The notes beneath the pieces were generated by a model, which saw only the letters and a program-made list of their open reading frames with translations, did not search any database and was not told where the DNA came from. Source: Tetraselmis striata (lineage: Eukaryota > Chlorophyta > Chlorodendrophyceae > Chlorodendrales > Chlorodendraceae). From it: a DNA stretch of 64,000 nt. The translations under genes were made by a program, and so were the position numbers. Where the stretch lies: contig VCJN01000429.1 in NCBI GenBank assembly GCA_006384855.1, forward strand, positions 37,762 through 101,761, read 5' to 3'. The first letter of the stretch is position 1. Every line of letters starts with the position of its first letter. This document shows, in pieces, positions 23,991-34,316 of this stretch.

Positions 23991-24967
23991 AATGATGGAT
24001 CAGTCACATTGACAGCATCACACTCATTTATAGACTCAGATGCATGTTCACCAATACCAACGCTAGAATCCGCAACTTTTGCAGAGTCCACGTTAAAACT
24101 CACATTTGGACTTGTGACAGTTTTAGGTACAAAGTCATCAGGAAAAGCACAGTTAGCATCAACTAACCAAATGTTAACCCCATACTTTGGCGGTCTAACA
24201 TCTTCCTGGACTGTGGCATTTTTATCAGACCACCTGGTGAACAAAGGTGTCTTTGCCGGGTATTGCTGCAATAGTTTCCAATGCTTTGTCAAAGCACTGA
24301 ATCTATCAAATGCAGGCAATACAAACACTCCTACAGTATGTTCTTTAGCCCTACTGCGGCATTGCTCAAAATGCCTCGCAATAGACTCAGTCATATGCCA
24401 TGGAGGGTGAATAAACACACGTTCATTCGACAAGTCGCGCGATAATATCGAATCTTGTTCTGAACAGAACGGCAAGTTTCGATGGGTATTCAGACCCTCA
24501 TTATCCGCACAGCCCTCCAGCGTAAACTGGAACATCTCATGTAAGGGATCGAAGACTCTATCGACCAGTCGCCACTCGGCACTGACTGCAGTCTTTCTAG
24601 GCATACGACGCCTCAGAGCCTTTACGCGACGATGAGTCGAAACTTTCCGAGCACCCGTTACACAGGCTACTGGCAAAGTCGTACCAGACTCGCGTACACT
24701 ATTCGAGTTCTCATCAGTAGGCGACTCAACATAGTCGTTACTACTGTCAGAGATTACGACATCGTCACTCAAATATGTACTCGTCACAGGTATATCGTCA
24801 TTCAGACGTGCATTAGACAATAATGCAAATACCTCAGGTGCCAATGACATATCGGCAACAGTAACTTCGCAGTCATGCGACTCGACAGCTACTGGACAGC
24901 ATGATGTAACACAAACATCACTTACATCCCTATCTACTGAGCTGTCAGCAGCAGAATAAGGGCACCC
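23948..24967 (-). CDS. Methyltransferase-like domain of gypsy-1
   Basis: The open frame begins after the gag TAG at 24968 and runs to 23948; the first ATG is at 24850 (300 aa). After an acidic Ser/Asp-rich leader it has EWRLVDRVFDPLHEMF, TLEGCADNEGL and, at residues 146-151 of the ATG form, VFIHPPWHMTESIARHFEQC, followed by VGVFVLPAFDRFSALTKHW. The HPPW motif in this setting resembles the (D/N)PPW segment of N6-adenine-methyltransferase-like domains found in some retroelements. The acidic catalytic residue is His here, so activity is doubtful. The frame overlaps the protease-RT frame, which is entered by a shift near 23960-23990. Function is inferred from motif pattern only. Confidence 0.55.
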   Translation of the reverse strand, partial: GCPYSAADSSVDRDVSDVCVTSCCPVAVESHDCEVTVADMSLAPEVFALLSNARLNDDIPVTSTYLSDDVVISDSSNDYVESPTDENSNSVRESGTTLPVACVTGARKVSTHRRVKALRRRMPRKTAVSAEWRLVDRVFDPLHEMFQFTLEGCADNEGLNTHRNLPFCSEQDSILSRDLSNERVFIHPPWHMTESIARHFEQCRSRAKEHTVGVFVLPAFDRFSALTKHWKLLQQYPAKTPLFTRWSDKNATVQEDVRPPKYGVNIWLVDANCAFPDDFVPKTVTSPNVSFNVDSAKVADSSVGIGEHASESINECDAVNVTDPSFWSMQGKVCLRLLL

Positions 24968-25519
24968 CTATTTCATCTTAGGGCAGTCTTTCAGAAGGTG
25001 AGCCTCACCACACTTTAAGCATGTTTTAGCAGCCAGATGCTTAGCATACTTCTCTGGCTCATGCAGTTTTGTGCCGAGGCAACTTACCGAGAGAACGGGC
25101 GCCACTAAAAGACCATAGCAAAGGTCGCCGAACAGCGTGTCGACTCCGTCGTGCTTCTCCTCGGATAGCAAGCGATTGATACGCCGAGGTTCGCCGCGCA
25201 CTCGACGGTCGTCGGCTCGTTGCTCATCTCCTGTCGAGATATCGCCGGTATGTCGACATAATCTTGGCGCGTACTCAGCGTAAGTCACCGGCACTCCATC
25301 AGCACGTCCTGCTGTCATCTGTAGTAACAAACTTACCTGCATGCAAACTATAGATGCAAATGCAGGTGCAGATGCTACTATAGATGCAAATGCAGGTGCA
25401 AATGCTACTATAGATGCAGATGCAGGTGCAGATGATACTATAGATGCAGATGCATATGCAAATGCTGCTATAGATGATGCAAGCTTCTCGTTGAGGATCT
25501 TGTACTTGAGCCGAAACAT
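24968..25519 (-). CDS. gag: gypsy-1 gag C-terminal part with zinc knuckle
   Basis: A 183-residue frame begins MFRLKYKILNEKLASS, passes through an Ala/Ser-rich repeat (about residues 14-58) encoded by a minisatellite, and ends TCLKCGEAHLLKDCPKMK followed by TAG. The C-x2-C-x3-H-x4-C arrangement is a near-canonical nucleocapsid zinc knuckle (one residue short of CX2CX4HX4C). Retroviral-type Gag forms the particle and binds RNA. The N-terminal capsid part is not intact upstream, so this gag is probably truncated or frameshifted. Confidence 0.6.
   Translation of the reverse strand: MFRLKYKILNEKLASSIAAFAYASASIVSSAPASASIVAFAPAFASIVASAPAFASIVCMQVSLLLQMTAGRADGVPVTYAEYAPRLCRHTGDISTGDEQRADDRRVRGEPRRINRLLSEEKHDGVDTLFGDLCYGLLVAPVLSVSCLGTKLHEPEKYAKHLAAKTCLKCGEAHLLKDCPKMK
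25345..25480. repeat. 36-bp coding minisatellite in gag
   Basis: About four units of CTATAGATGCAAATGCAGG + TGCAGATGCTA type run in tandem. On the minus strand they encode repeats of A(S/F)ASIV-(A/S)SAPA. The unit length is a multiple of three, so copy changes keep frame. Confidence 0.85.
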
Positions 25520-25660
25520 GAACGGCTATACGACGAGCTCCCAGGTCGCAGTCACAGCAGGTCGTTGATCAGCATGTGCAAGTCCGGCAGTAGTCGTCGA
25601 CTTCAGTCCCACTGTACCGAGCTGCTCCGGCAGTCCAGTACAGCGCAGCTACTGGTGCAG

Positions 25661-26099
25661 CTAGGTGCGATATATGACTAGAGCGAGCGACCTTTCTGGC
25701 GTGCTCATTTCAGGCGTGCGCATTTCATGCGTGCGCATCTCACTGGCTATCTTTCTGGATGATAGCTTAGATGCATATAAGAAAGATTTCATGCCATATA
25801 TGATGAGAACGTCAAACAGTTCTAAGTCGTCCTCAGAGACAAGCAGACCAGTTTCCTCGCGGAGTTTCCGCACAGCCGTGCACAGTAATGTCAGATGCTG
25901 TCGAGTTTCCGACTGGTATGAAAAGAGTCGATCTAGCATTTGGCTCAGTCGTTAAGATCACTTGACGTTCGACAGAGTGACCTTTACCATAAGTGACCAC
26001 TACGGCTGCACAAACCTTGGTAGTCGACAGGTCGACAGAACTTTCCTCGTTGAGCAGCAGCTCTCGGCTCTTGCCAGCAGAATTCATCGACTCGGACAT
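25661..26099 (-). pseudogene. gypsy-1 5' gag region (decayed)
   Basis: Two overlapping minus-strand frames (26099-25833 and 25939-25661) carry coding-like sequence such as CTAVRKLREETGLLVSEDDL and a short MRTHEMRTPEMSTPERS repeat. They fill the place expected for Gag but no capsid motif was recognised, and the frames are not continuous with the zinc-knuckle frame. Confidence 0.35.
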
Positions 26100-26165
26100 G
26101 TCGAACTGTTCAGTCGAGTTATCTCAGATAAAGCAGTGGAAGCTAGGATAAGGAGCGCAACAGTC

Positions 26166-26178
26166 GCTCCGAAACCAG
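26166..26178 (-). other. Primer-binding site candidate of gypsy-1
   Basis: On the minus strand C + TGGTTTCGGAGC directly follows the 5' LTR. The first eight bases match the candidate site of gypsy-2. Confidence 0.5.
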
Positions 26179-26707
26179 TGCGACAGTCTAGAGTGCCTCA
26201 CGCAAGTCAAGCAGACAAGGCTGTCGTAAACACACAGAAGGCAGCAGAGAGAGAAAGAAACAATGGTTACAACGTTGTCACCACCCGCCGCTATTTATGC
26301 GTATGGCTAGCTCACAGCTAGCCACCACCAAGCGGCACGCGCACTGCTAAGCGCGTCACCGTGGAGAGTCGTGCCTTGAAGTGTCGAACAGGAGGTCGTC
26401 GCTTAGAGACCTCCGCACATGTAGTTGACACATCAGTTTATACACAAGTATACAACTGATGTTGCAGAGGCAGGTGCATTATACATATATGCCCGCTACG
26501 GGTACGCACATGCGTATTATCCCCTAACTACTACTGAACAGTGTACCGGTACCAGTAGGACTCATCTCATGATTCATCATCCACCAGTACTCGTATTGTG
26601 GCGCGTGACACACGCGCTCATACATACGATACAGCAGCAGGTACTCGCGTACATGAATGATGCTACGATCATACAGTACCCGTACAGAGTATGCCATTAT
26701 TGTCACA
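26179..26707 (-). repeat. 5' LTR of gypsy-1
   Basis: This is a near-identical copy of 19759-20285, and its outer end abuts a 12-C run (26708-26719) belonging to gypsy-2. The element's promoter should lie here; no specific TATA box was assigned. Confidence 0.9.
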
Positions 26708-29700
26708 CCCCCCCCCCCCTGCCATCGTGAACGACCAGCCTGTCACTGCCGCCGCCGCTGCCGCTAACCATCGAAGTGCAGGTTGACACCGCCCGGTGGC
26801 CCGTGTAATCCGGGTCTAGCTGGCCAAACCAACAACCCGCGCCCTAGCCACGGACATCATCCACGCATCGCCACTGGGCGTCATTTCGCCCCCCCCCCCC
26901 CCCCCCGCGTCCGCACGCTTCCCCTGCCAACGACATCCCTACCGATCGACGCCGTCCGAGCCTTCCAGCTGCTACCCTGGACACCCTTCGTTGCCACCTC
27001 GAAACTGTTGACGCTGAGTTCGCCGCTAAGGCTTGGCCGAATATTGCCGTTATACTGAAATCTGCTCTGGCTATAGTAAAGTAGGCCATTCTGTTTTAGT
27101 GTGCCCTGAGACTAACCTCGCTGATAAAAGCTTGGCAAGCTAAAGTGGCTGCCACCGAAACCTCTAAAGGGTCTTAAGGCCATAAACCTGAATGACCAAT
27201 GACGGGTTGGGGCGGAGTATGCTGTCAGCATTCGAATTATAATTCAATCGAATTTGTCCCAGCTCCGCCGTGTTATCCCCCGACCTCTGAGGCCCGATCT
27301 CCAATGGCACTGAATCCGGACGAGAATAGCCCGGCTACCGCCGCCCTAGTAGCTCATGCACAAGCTGAGGCCTCCTCGGTATTGCCCACCGAGTCGTACG
27401 AACCAGAGTCGCTCACCAGCGAGCAGGTTCGTAGGTCCCCGTCTGCCGCTGACTTTGCCATCCCTGCGGATAATCCAACCGAGGGCATGTCTCGTACTGA
27501 GAAACGTTCTGCTATTCGACAATTCCGCCAACGCCAGTACGCTAAACAGCGGCGGGCTAAAAAGATTATAAAACGATGATAAAACTGCCTGCCCACCTGA
27601 CTCTACTCGTTTTGATACAACTGAAATGTCTCTACTTAACTCTAAACATATGGTCCCGTAAACTATGGACGCTTGTGCCTCTGCGTTTGATGCTGTTTGC
27701 CCTCAGTATTGCTCTAAGGATAAACCCTTTACCTCCACTTCAGCAATTGTCATACTGTACGAATAACTCCACCGTACGACGAATCGGTATTACCAATCGG
27801 TATTACCAATTCTCGAACATTTTGAGACTCAGGAACCACCTTATAACACCCGTGCTATAATCATTTTGCCCCGCTGGTCTTCTGACTTAGGGAAATCTTG
27901 TACCCCTATACTGAAAAGTACAAACGACTCCATCCCTACCCCGCGAGTACCTGTTCTACACTGCCACATCTGCCACTGAGGACTTGCCAATGCCACCCAC
28001 ACCGTGGATAGTTGACGTATACCTCGCAGATAGCACCATCGAAGAACGTGAGGCTGCTGCCATAAATTATGTCATGGCCACTGAGGACTACAAAGCCCCC
28101 AGCTACGAACCTCAAGGTAAGACATACATCCCGCGTGCCCGGGTCAAGTTGCACCAACCCCGCTTTAAAACAGAAAAGTCCTTTGTATAACGTCTATGAA
28201 CGACACCAATCTGCTGTTACGCAACCGACCCTAACTGAACATCCTGCTTTACCGCCCGCTACTATGATACTCGATAAGCGGCGCTACCCTTAGCTTTATT
28301 ATATTGATAGGTATGTCCGCCTAAACAAATTACCCTCTCAACCTCTAAATAATAAAATACGGGTCGTCATGACTGATGACCGCCTGTCTCTCACGGCTAA
28401 AACATGCACCCTCAAGTTGAATATAAACGATTATACGGTTACAATTGAATTCATCATTACTACATTACATAACTCGTTCATCAACTGTGTTTTGTGCATG
28501 TCCTTCCTAAAAACGCACAACCCCGATATTGATCGGCCGACTTGTAAATTAACTTTTCCCGATGGCAGTGAAATAATCTGCCCTACTCAGTCCCGCGCGA
28601 ATCTAACGTCGATATCGTTCACGCTAATGCTATGGCTCGTGAGATAAAACGAAGAGATCCGAATACTGTATTTTTTCTGCGCAATTATAAAAGAATATGA
28701 CGCTACTAGTAATGCCCTTTGGCCTCACAAACGCCCCTCTGCCTTCCAACGCTGGATGAACCATGTTCTACAGCCTCACAAAAACACCTTGATCCTCGTT
28801 TACCTTGACAACGTTTTGATTTTCAGCAACTCCCTTGACGAACACCTCATAAAAACCATCTTCACATCACACTCGGCTTAATGGCGCAGAATGATATACG
28901 ACTACGGTTACCAAAAATGCTTTTTCGGTAAAACACGAGCTCGAATACTTAGGGCACATGGTCAGCAAAGTTGGCCTACGTCCCTCTGCAGATAAAGTCT
29001 CCGCCGTTAAAAACTGGTCCCCGCCACGATCTGTTCAGCAGGTCCAGTAGTTCCTTGGCTCTTGCAATTTGTATCACCGGTACATACACAAATACTCTCC
29101 CTTAGCTACACTCCTTTACGACATTACTCGCAAAAAGACAAATTTCGAGTAGGGCGTACGTCAACACACTGCGTTTAATGCACTGAAACACGCGCTATGC
29201 TCTGCCCCTGTACTAATGAATGAGTCCTAAGACCGGTCCTGACGCGGAATTCGTCATATCCACGGATGCCAGTAAATACGCTTTAGGCGCCGTTCTTTTG
29301 CATAAAGACGATTCCAACAGATTACGCCCGTGCGCTAACTTTACCAAAATACTACAACCTGCTCACACAAATTATCTATTATTGGGTGTTGTCTGCACGC
29401 TTAAAGAATGGCGATGTTATGTCGAAGTGCTGCTAGCATTACAATAATCACTTATCATGCCACCTAACGTCATGTACCAACTCAAAATGCCCTCGGCCGC
29501 CGCCACGCCCTCTGGCTCCATGATATTTCACCTTATCTTGCCATCTCAACCCGCACTCAAAAACCTATTCTGTCAATACTTTACCGCAAAGGTAGTCAAA
29601 ATGAAGCTGACGCCCTATCCCGCCGACCTAATCTTAAACATGATGTCCTCGCCGCTGAGGAAAAATTACTTTAACTCCGAACTATAGAGGATATGCAGGA

Positions 29701-30601
29701 TTTTCTCTCGTCCATGTGTCACCTGCAAGTTGACTCCTCACTGCTTAACCGTATTCGCCACGGCTATAGCATTGATGCAAATTATACAGGCCCCGTATTC
29801 ATGTCGATGTCAACTTTGACTCTACCGATAACCTTTATTGGATGGCTGATAAAATATCTGCATACCTGCTGCCGATAAACAAATCATGCACTCTATAATA
29901 CATGAATATCATGATACTGCTGGATACCCGGACGCCCGACGCACTTTACTCAAATATTTCAAAAACGTTCTGATAGCCACGCATGAGCAAAGATATATAA
30001 AAACAAATACTGCAAACATTGCCCCACCTGTCAACGCACTAAGGCTTCTACATACCCAAAAACCACCCGGTATATTATTTCCGTTACCAAAAGCCTCTCG
30101 ACCTTGGGAGATTATTTCAATGGATTTTATTACAAGCCTCCCTTAATTTACAAGACGGCTATGATGCTATTGCAACCTTTGTCTGCACCTTTTCGACACA
30201 AGCCCACTTTATTCCCTGCGACATGTCTATTGACGCTCCCCAATTGGCCAAACTGTTTCTAAATAACATCTACCGTCATCACGGCCTATGCCGCACTATC
30301 ATTTCTGACCGTGATCCTCGTTTTACCTCCGCATTTTGGCAATCCTTATTTCGCTTTCTCAAAACAAAGTTAAAACATATCATCTTCATACCACCCTGAA
30401 ACTGACGGCCAAACTGAACGTACCCACCACACTGTTGTTAAAATCTTCGTCGTGTTGATATGCTACACCTATATGCAGACAAATCTCAGCCCCTGCGTGA
30501 CTTATTCCACACACAACACTACCGCAACTTGCTTGCATTCCAAATATCCGGTCCGCTTCCCCTTGAAAATACCGTACCTATTTTTCCGTGAGGGGAAGGA
30601 A
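26708..30601 (+). pseudogene. gypsy-2 internal region: gag-pol remnants
   Basis: Decayed coding sequence runs in the plus direction. 27199-27579 is a gag-like hydrophilic frame ending in an Arg/Lys-rich RQFRQRQYAKQRRAKKIIKR. 28369-28647 holds a protease-like end (VLCMSFLKTHNPDID). 28695-28830 holds RT core VMPFGLTNAP, FQRWMNHVLQP and VYLDNVLIFS, with YLDN in place of YLDD. 29220-29447 holds RNase H (VISTDASKYALGAVLL, KEWRCYVE). 29886-30146 holds the integrase zinc region and WEIISMDFITSLP. 30290-30425 holds ISDRDPRFTSAFWQSLF and, after a shift, HPETDGQTER. Many stops and frameshifts intervene, so it is much older than gypsy-1. A run of 18 C lies at 26889-26906. Confidence 0.75.
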
Positions 30602-30980
30602 TGTTAGGACTACACCTAACCCTGCACTGTACCCACAGAACCACTTATCTCATATTATTATCATTTCCTACATCATATCACTACCTGCCGTACTTCTGTA
30701 ACTTGTACTGTAGCATGTACGCATACCATTTATCGTTATCAATCCCAATCACCGATGCTACTACTAACAGTCCCCAATGCTGCTACTGACATTCCCCGAT
30801 ACTATATTACCGCTATGCCCAAGACTGACCGCTGAACTGCTCTGCCGCTGCTCTGCCCATGTGCTGCTGACTGCCGATAAATAGCTGAATCTGCTGATGG
30901 TCATGTAACATTCGATACTGTTTCCTCACAATCTTTGCCTTCTTGCCTCTAATTGCATATGGGCATTACTGTACCTCACA
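30602..30980 (+). repeat. Right (3') LTR of gypsy-2
   Basis: A 379-bp LTR is preceded by a polypurine tract (30590-30601) and followed by the GTGAA duplication (30981-30985). Confidence 0.85.
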
Positions 30981-30985
30981 GTGAA

Positions 30986-32821
30986 CATGCGGGCCTTTCT
31001 AGCCTCCGAAGACCACCGGCTTGTGTACAACGAGCTGCGGGGGATTTGCAACGAGTATGTCCAAGAAGCTCGCCGTCAGCTGCGAATCTCGTCCCCTGGT
31101 TACATTGCCTGGCACAAGACCCTCGTCATGGCAGACCCGGACTGCGGCTCGGGTCCTGCCCATGTCGACGGCGTGGCGGGGGGCTGCTCCTCATAATCTT
31201 TCTCAATTGCTGCGCGCCACTCACTGCCGTCCGGAGGGGGCGAGATGTGACAATTGTCGACGCCTTGAAGTGGGCTGCACTTGGAATCGTGAGCACCCCC
31301 CCCCCCCCTTCGCCTTCCACAGTGCCATTATGTTTTAAACGATAGTCGGGGTGGAATCTCACCCTCGCGCATGTCTCTCCATGCATCTCCGCCAAATGGG
31401 AAGTCGCAGCACCGTCGCCGCTTGGCGTCGTGCCGTGGCTAGAGCACAATCGGCCGGAGATACTTGCCGAGCTCCGGAAGGTCCGGAATCACCAACACCG
31501 GGCGCCTGGCGCAGAGCAAATCTCTCGTCCCCCTCGGCGTCGCGGACGACCGCTACCGCACGGACGTCTGCCAAGGAAACGAGGACGCTGCGACATACTC
31601 GCGCCCTGGCCTTGCTTTCTTCTTGCCTGCACAAGATGTCCACGCCAGTCCGCCCAAGGGAGGCGTCAACCCTGCGTTCGCAACATGATGCCCGAGAGGC
31701 AAGGACCTCGCGGGTGTCACCCCTTGCTTCCGCATCTTCCAGAGCCTGCACCCCAACACAGGCGCGATGATGCCGGGATTGGAGTCGCAAACTCTATCTT
31801 GTCACGTCCCCGGCATGTCTGCCTTCCTGTCTGAAGTCGATCACGAGGACGAGGCCCGCCGTCGCAAGCACGAGACAGCGAGAACCATGGCGGCGGCAAA
31901 AGAGATGCAGCACTGGAACCCGGAGGCCCACATTGGGGACGACGAGTACATCCTCGCGGACGTCAAAGCAGCGGTGGATGAGGCCACCGCTGGCAAGACT
32001 GACGAGCAAGAGTGGAGAGAATTAACCGAGAGGTAGGGGTGGGATTACCCGCATCTCCGCAGTGGGGGCAGGATAACGCCCGCATCTCTCGCGTACACAC
32101 ATGTGTACTGTCGCTCCTAGCTCTTGTAACGAAGAAACGCTTTTCCATACCCGACTCCCGTGCGTGGTGTAACCTTGCCTTACACGCTGTTGCGCCGGAC
32201 TTTTCCGGAGATTCGTGGTACACGGTCGACGTACGCAGCTCGCTTGACTGCGGGGATGCGTGGCGCGTGGTTGGAGCGCACCCTGAAACGCGGGCACGCT
32301 CTTTTAACGTAAGATGTTGGGCAACACCTTGCATCTACACATCTCCGTGGGAGTATCACTGCTTGACGGCCTGCGTAAAGACCTGGCGACATGTCTGCGT
32401 GTGGGATCCCTGCAGCGGCTTCGCCGGCAGGGCACACGCTCTCTTCGGGAGGGCTAGGAGGGTGTTCGTGAGCGACGTCAGCCCGTCTCGCGTGTCCCCG
32501 CACTTCGTCGCGGACGCCTTGTCGCCGGAAACGGACGACAAGGCCGCTGCCATGTGCAAGGAGCCCTTTGTCGTTGTCACATCGCCTTGATTCACTCACC
32601 TGGATTTGCTCCTACCGCTGTTGGCGGCCTCCAAGGCGGAAATCTGTTGCGTGCATATTCCGAGCACCTACTTGACGCAAGGGCCCCTCCCGCGAATGGG
32701 CAACCTCGACAGTCTGTTGATAGCGGGTCGTGTACTTATCATCGCGTCAAAGCACCCAAGAAACCCCGAAACCAACAGACGCGCATTGTGGTTGGTCTCG
32801 GAAGAGATTCAGCGACTTTAA
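30986..32821 (+). pseudogene. ORF2 continuation: cysteine cluster and methyltransferase-like domain
   Basis: The frame from 18944 resumes here in phase (NMRAFLASEDHRLVYNELRG) to a TAA at 31194. After a frame change it carries RCDNCRRLEVGCTW, a zinc-cluster-like C-x2-C-x6-C, just before a 13-C run (31296-31308). After more breaks, 31767-32036 encodes a charged helix (DEARRRKHETARTMAAAKEM). The frame at 32012-32821 contains VCVWDPCSGFAGRAH, FVSDVSP and VVVTSP-TGA-F, then LDLLLPLLA, CCVHIPSTYLT and RRALWLVSEE. The DPxxG and (S/N)P-x-F motifs in this order resemble an S-adenosylmethionine-dependent DNA methyltransferase fold. The TGA at 32588-32590 falls inside the second motif and is one base from TGG. 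The parent is probably a mobile unit together with ORF1. Confidence 0.5.
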
Positions 32822-33255
32822 CGGCGCATCTCTCGGAGCACCTCGGCAAGCACCGTGGGTTCGTGTATGGTCTGTGACAGGGGATTCATGCAGCGTTAGC
32901 TTCGCTGCAATAGCTCACTGGGCAATACCTCATTAATCATTATCATTATCAACCATCATACCAAATCATTTTCGGCCGCATATGAGAGTTGAATCGACTC
33001 TTGTCCGTCGATTTCACAAACCGCATTTCCTTTGATAGCACGGCCGGGGCAACGGGGCGCCAACGCGCGGCGGCCGGGGCATCGCGGCGCCAACGCGCGG
33101 CGGCCGGGGCAGCGCGGCGCCAACGCGCGGCGGCCAAAGATCCGGCGACTTTAACGGCGCATCACCTCGGCAAGCAACGTGGGTTCGTGTATGGTCCGTG
33201 ACAAGGGATTGATGCAGCTTTAGCTTCGCGGCAATAGCTCACTAGGCATACCGCT
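32811..33255 (+). repeat. Duplicated 3' flank with central 30-bp tandem repeat
   Basis: The ~115-bp sequence just after the ORF2 frame (32811-32930, beginning CGACTTTAACGGCGCATC) is repeated at 33143-33255. Between them, at about 33041-33133, three 30-bp units of GGCCGGGGCAxCGxGGCGCC + AACGCGCGGC run in tandem. Confidence 0.8.
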
Positions 33256-34316
33256 TGTAACACATTATACTCGCAGAGATGCCGAGTCGCACGTCGGAGT
33301 GCGGAGTGCCATTACAAAGTTACGCCTTTTACTTAATAAGCCACGGCTATTACGATATGGGGGCACTTGTCCTTGGTTTACGCCTCGCCATGCGTCCGCT
33401 GCCGCCCGCGGCCGGGGATGCGGAAGGAGATGGAGCCCCCGTACCCCTTGCCGCCCGGAGATTCCCGCGCTGCGGCATGGCGTTTCCGCGACGGCGTTGC
33501 GTCGCGTTTTCGCCGTCTTGGGGCTGCCTCACGAGGGCGGCTGTAGGACCGCGAGGCCGATGCCTGCCTGGACGGTCGCCCATGTCGCCTGCCAGCCTCT
33601 CGAGCCGCATCTTCTCCGTAGGGTCTCGCAGGGCACCCCACAAAAGCTTGTAGGAGCAGATGCCGTACAACTAGAAGCGCTCGCAGTCGCATCATGGCCG
33701 GCCGTTGTGAAGGATCACTCGATTCAGGAAGAGGAAGTCTCGCTCAATCGCCTGAATCGTCCATCGCGGTCTGCTCCCCACATTTCCGGCCAAGCTGTTG
33801 CGGTACTTCCTGTAACCAACAATTACCACAAATCAAGCTGTGATGGCCTTACTAAGGAATACCCAACGGCCCACATATTTCCCCATCAATATAAAGCAGG
33901 GCCGGGAGCCAATAAAAAGTACAAAAAAGAAGAGAGCATCACAGCATCAGCATCAGCACCTGCTGCTTCTCATTCCCCTGCGCATGTATTACGAACCTAC
34001 ATCGCAAATACTGCGCATCCAAAGCGAAATGTATGCATGTCAGCGCGTTCCGCGCGCAAGCATCTGCTTAAGGTCGGCTTGTGTCGTCGCGTGGGCGCCG
34101 CCGGCCCCCGCTGCTTGTCATAGGCGCGGCACTGGACAACGTAGTGGAATAGTCATCCGTGCATGCACGCATCCCTGGCTTCGCATCTTTCAATTCGCAG
34201 AGGTCCCGCCGCCCTTCTCCGAGGCCACTGCGTGCAAGCCGTACGTGCGAACTGGGTGTTAGCCTCGTGAGCGAGCTCGTATCCCCGTATTGACTCGCAC
34301 GGACAAGGAGGCTGCC
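33256..34316. other. Upstream region of the NmrA-like gene, no supported gene
   Basis: Long frames exist on both strands (33279-33700) but are GC-driven and show no domain. It presumably contains the promoter of the gene at 34317. Confidence 0.45.

Larger units (their letters stand above)
19759..26707 (-). mobile_element. Ty3/gypsy chromovirus-like retrotransposon gypsy-1
   Basis: This is a full-length element on the minus strand, nested inside gypsy-2. Its LTRs are 527 bp (19759-20285) and 529 bp (26179-26707), with about eight substitutions and one 2-nt indel between them. The insertion lies in a C run, so a CCCCC target duplication is possible but cannot be distinguished. Order on the minus strand: 5' LTR, primer site, gag region, zinc knuckle, TAG, methyltransferase-like domain, frame change, protease, RT, RNase H, integrase, chromodomain-like end, polypurine tract, 3' LTR. 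One stop in pol makes it probably immobile. Confidence 0.9.
19135..30980 (+). mobile_element. Ty3/gypsy retrotransposon gypsy-2 (old, interrupted)
   Basis: This is a complete LTR element in the plus orientation. It has a left LTR 19135-19696, a TGGTTTCG primer-site candidate directly after it, internal sequence 19697-19758 plus 26708-30601, a polypurine tract GAGGGGAAGGAA (30590-30601) and a right LTR 30602-30980. Both LTRs begin TGTTAGGAC and end CCTCACA. Five-base duplications GTGAA flank the whole. Gypsy-1 (19759-26707) is inserted in a C run of its leader. Protease, RT, RNase H and integrase remnants are all broken. Confidence 0.85.

Noticed and set aside
25345..25480. Regularly spaced repeats resembling a CRISPR array
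   Set aside because: The units are contiguous 36-bp tandem repeats without unique spacers, lie in a retrotransposon gag frame, and the DNA is eukaryotic.
33279..33700. Overlapping open frames on both strands upstream of the NmrA-like gene
   Set aside because: High GC explains the openness; there is no domain, no splice-consistent extension, and no repeat in common with other parts.
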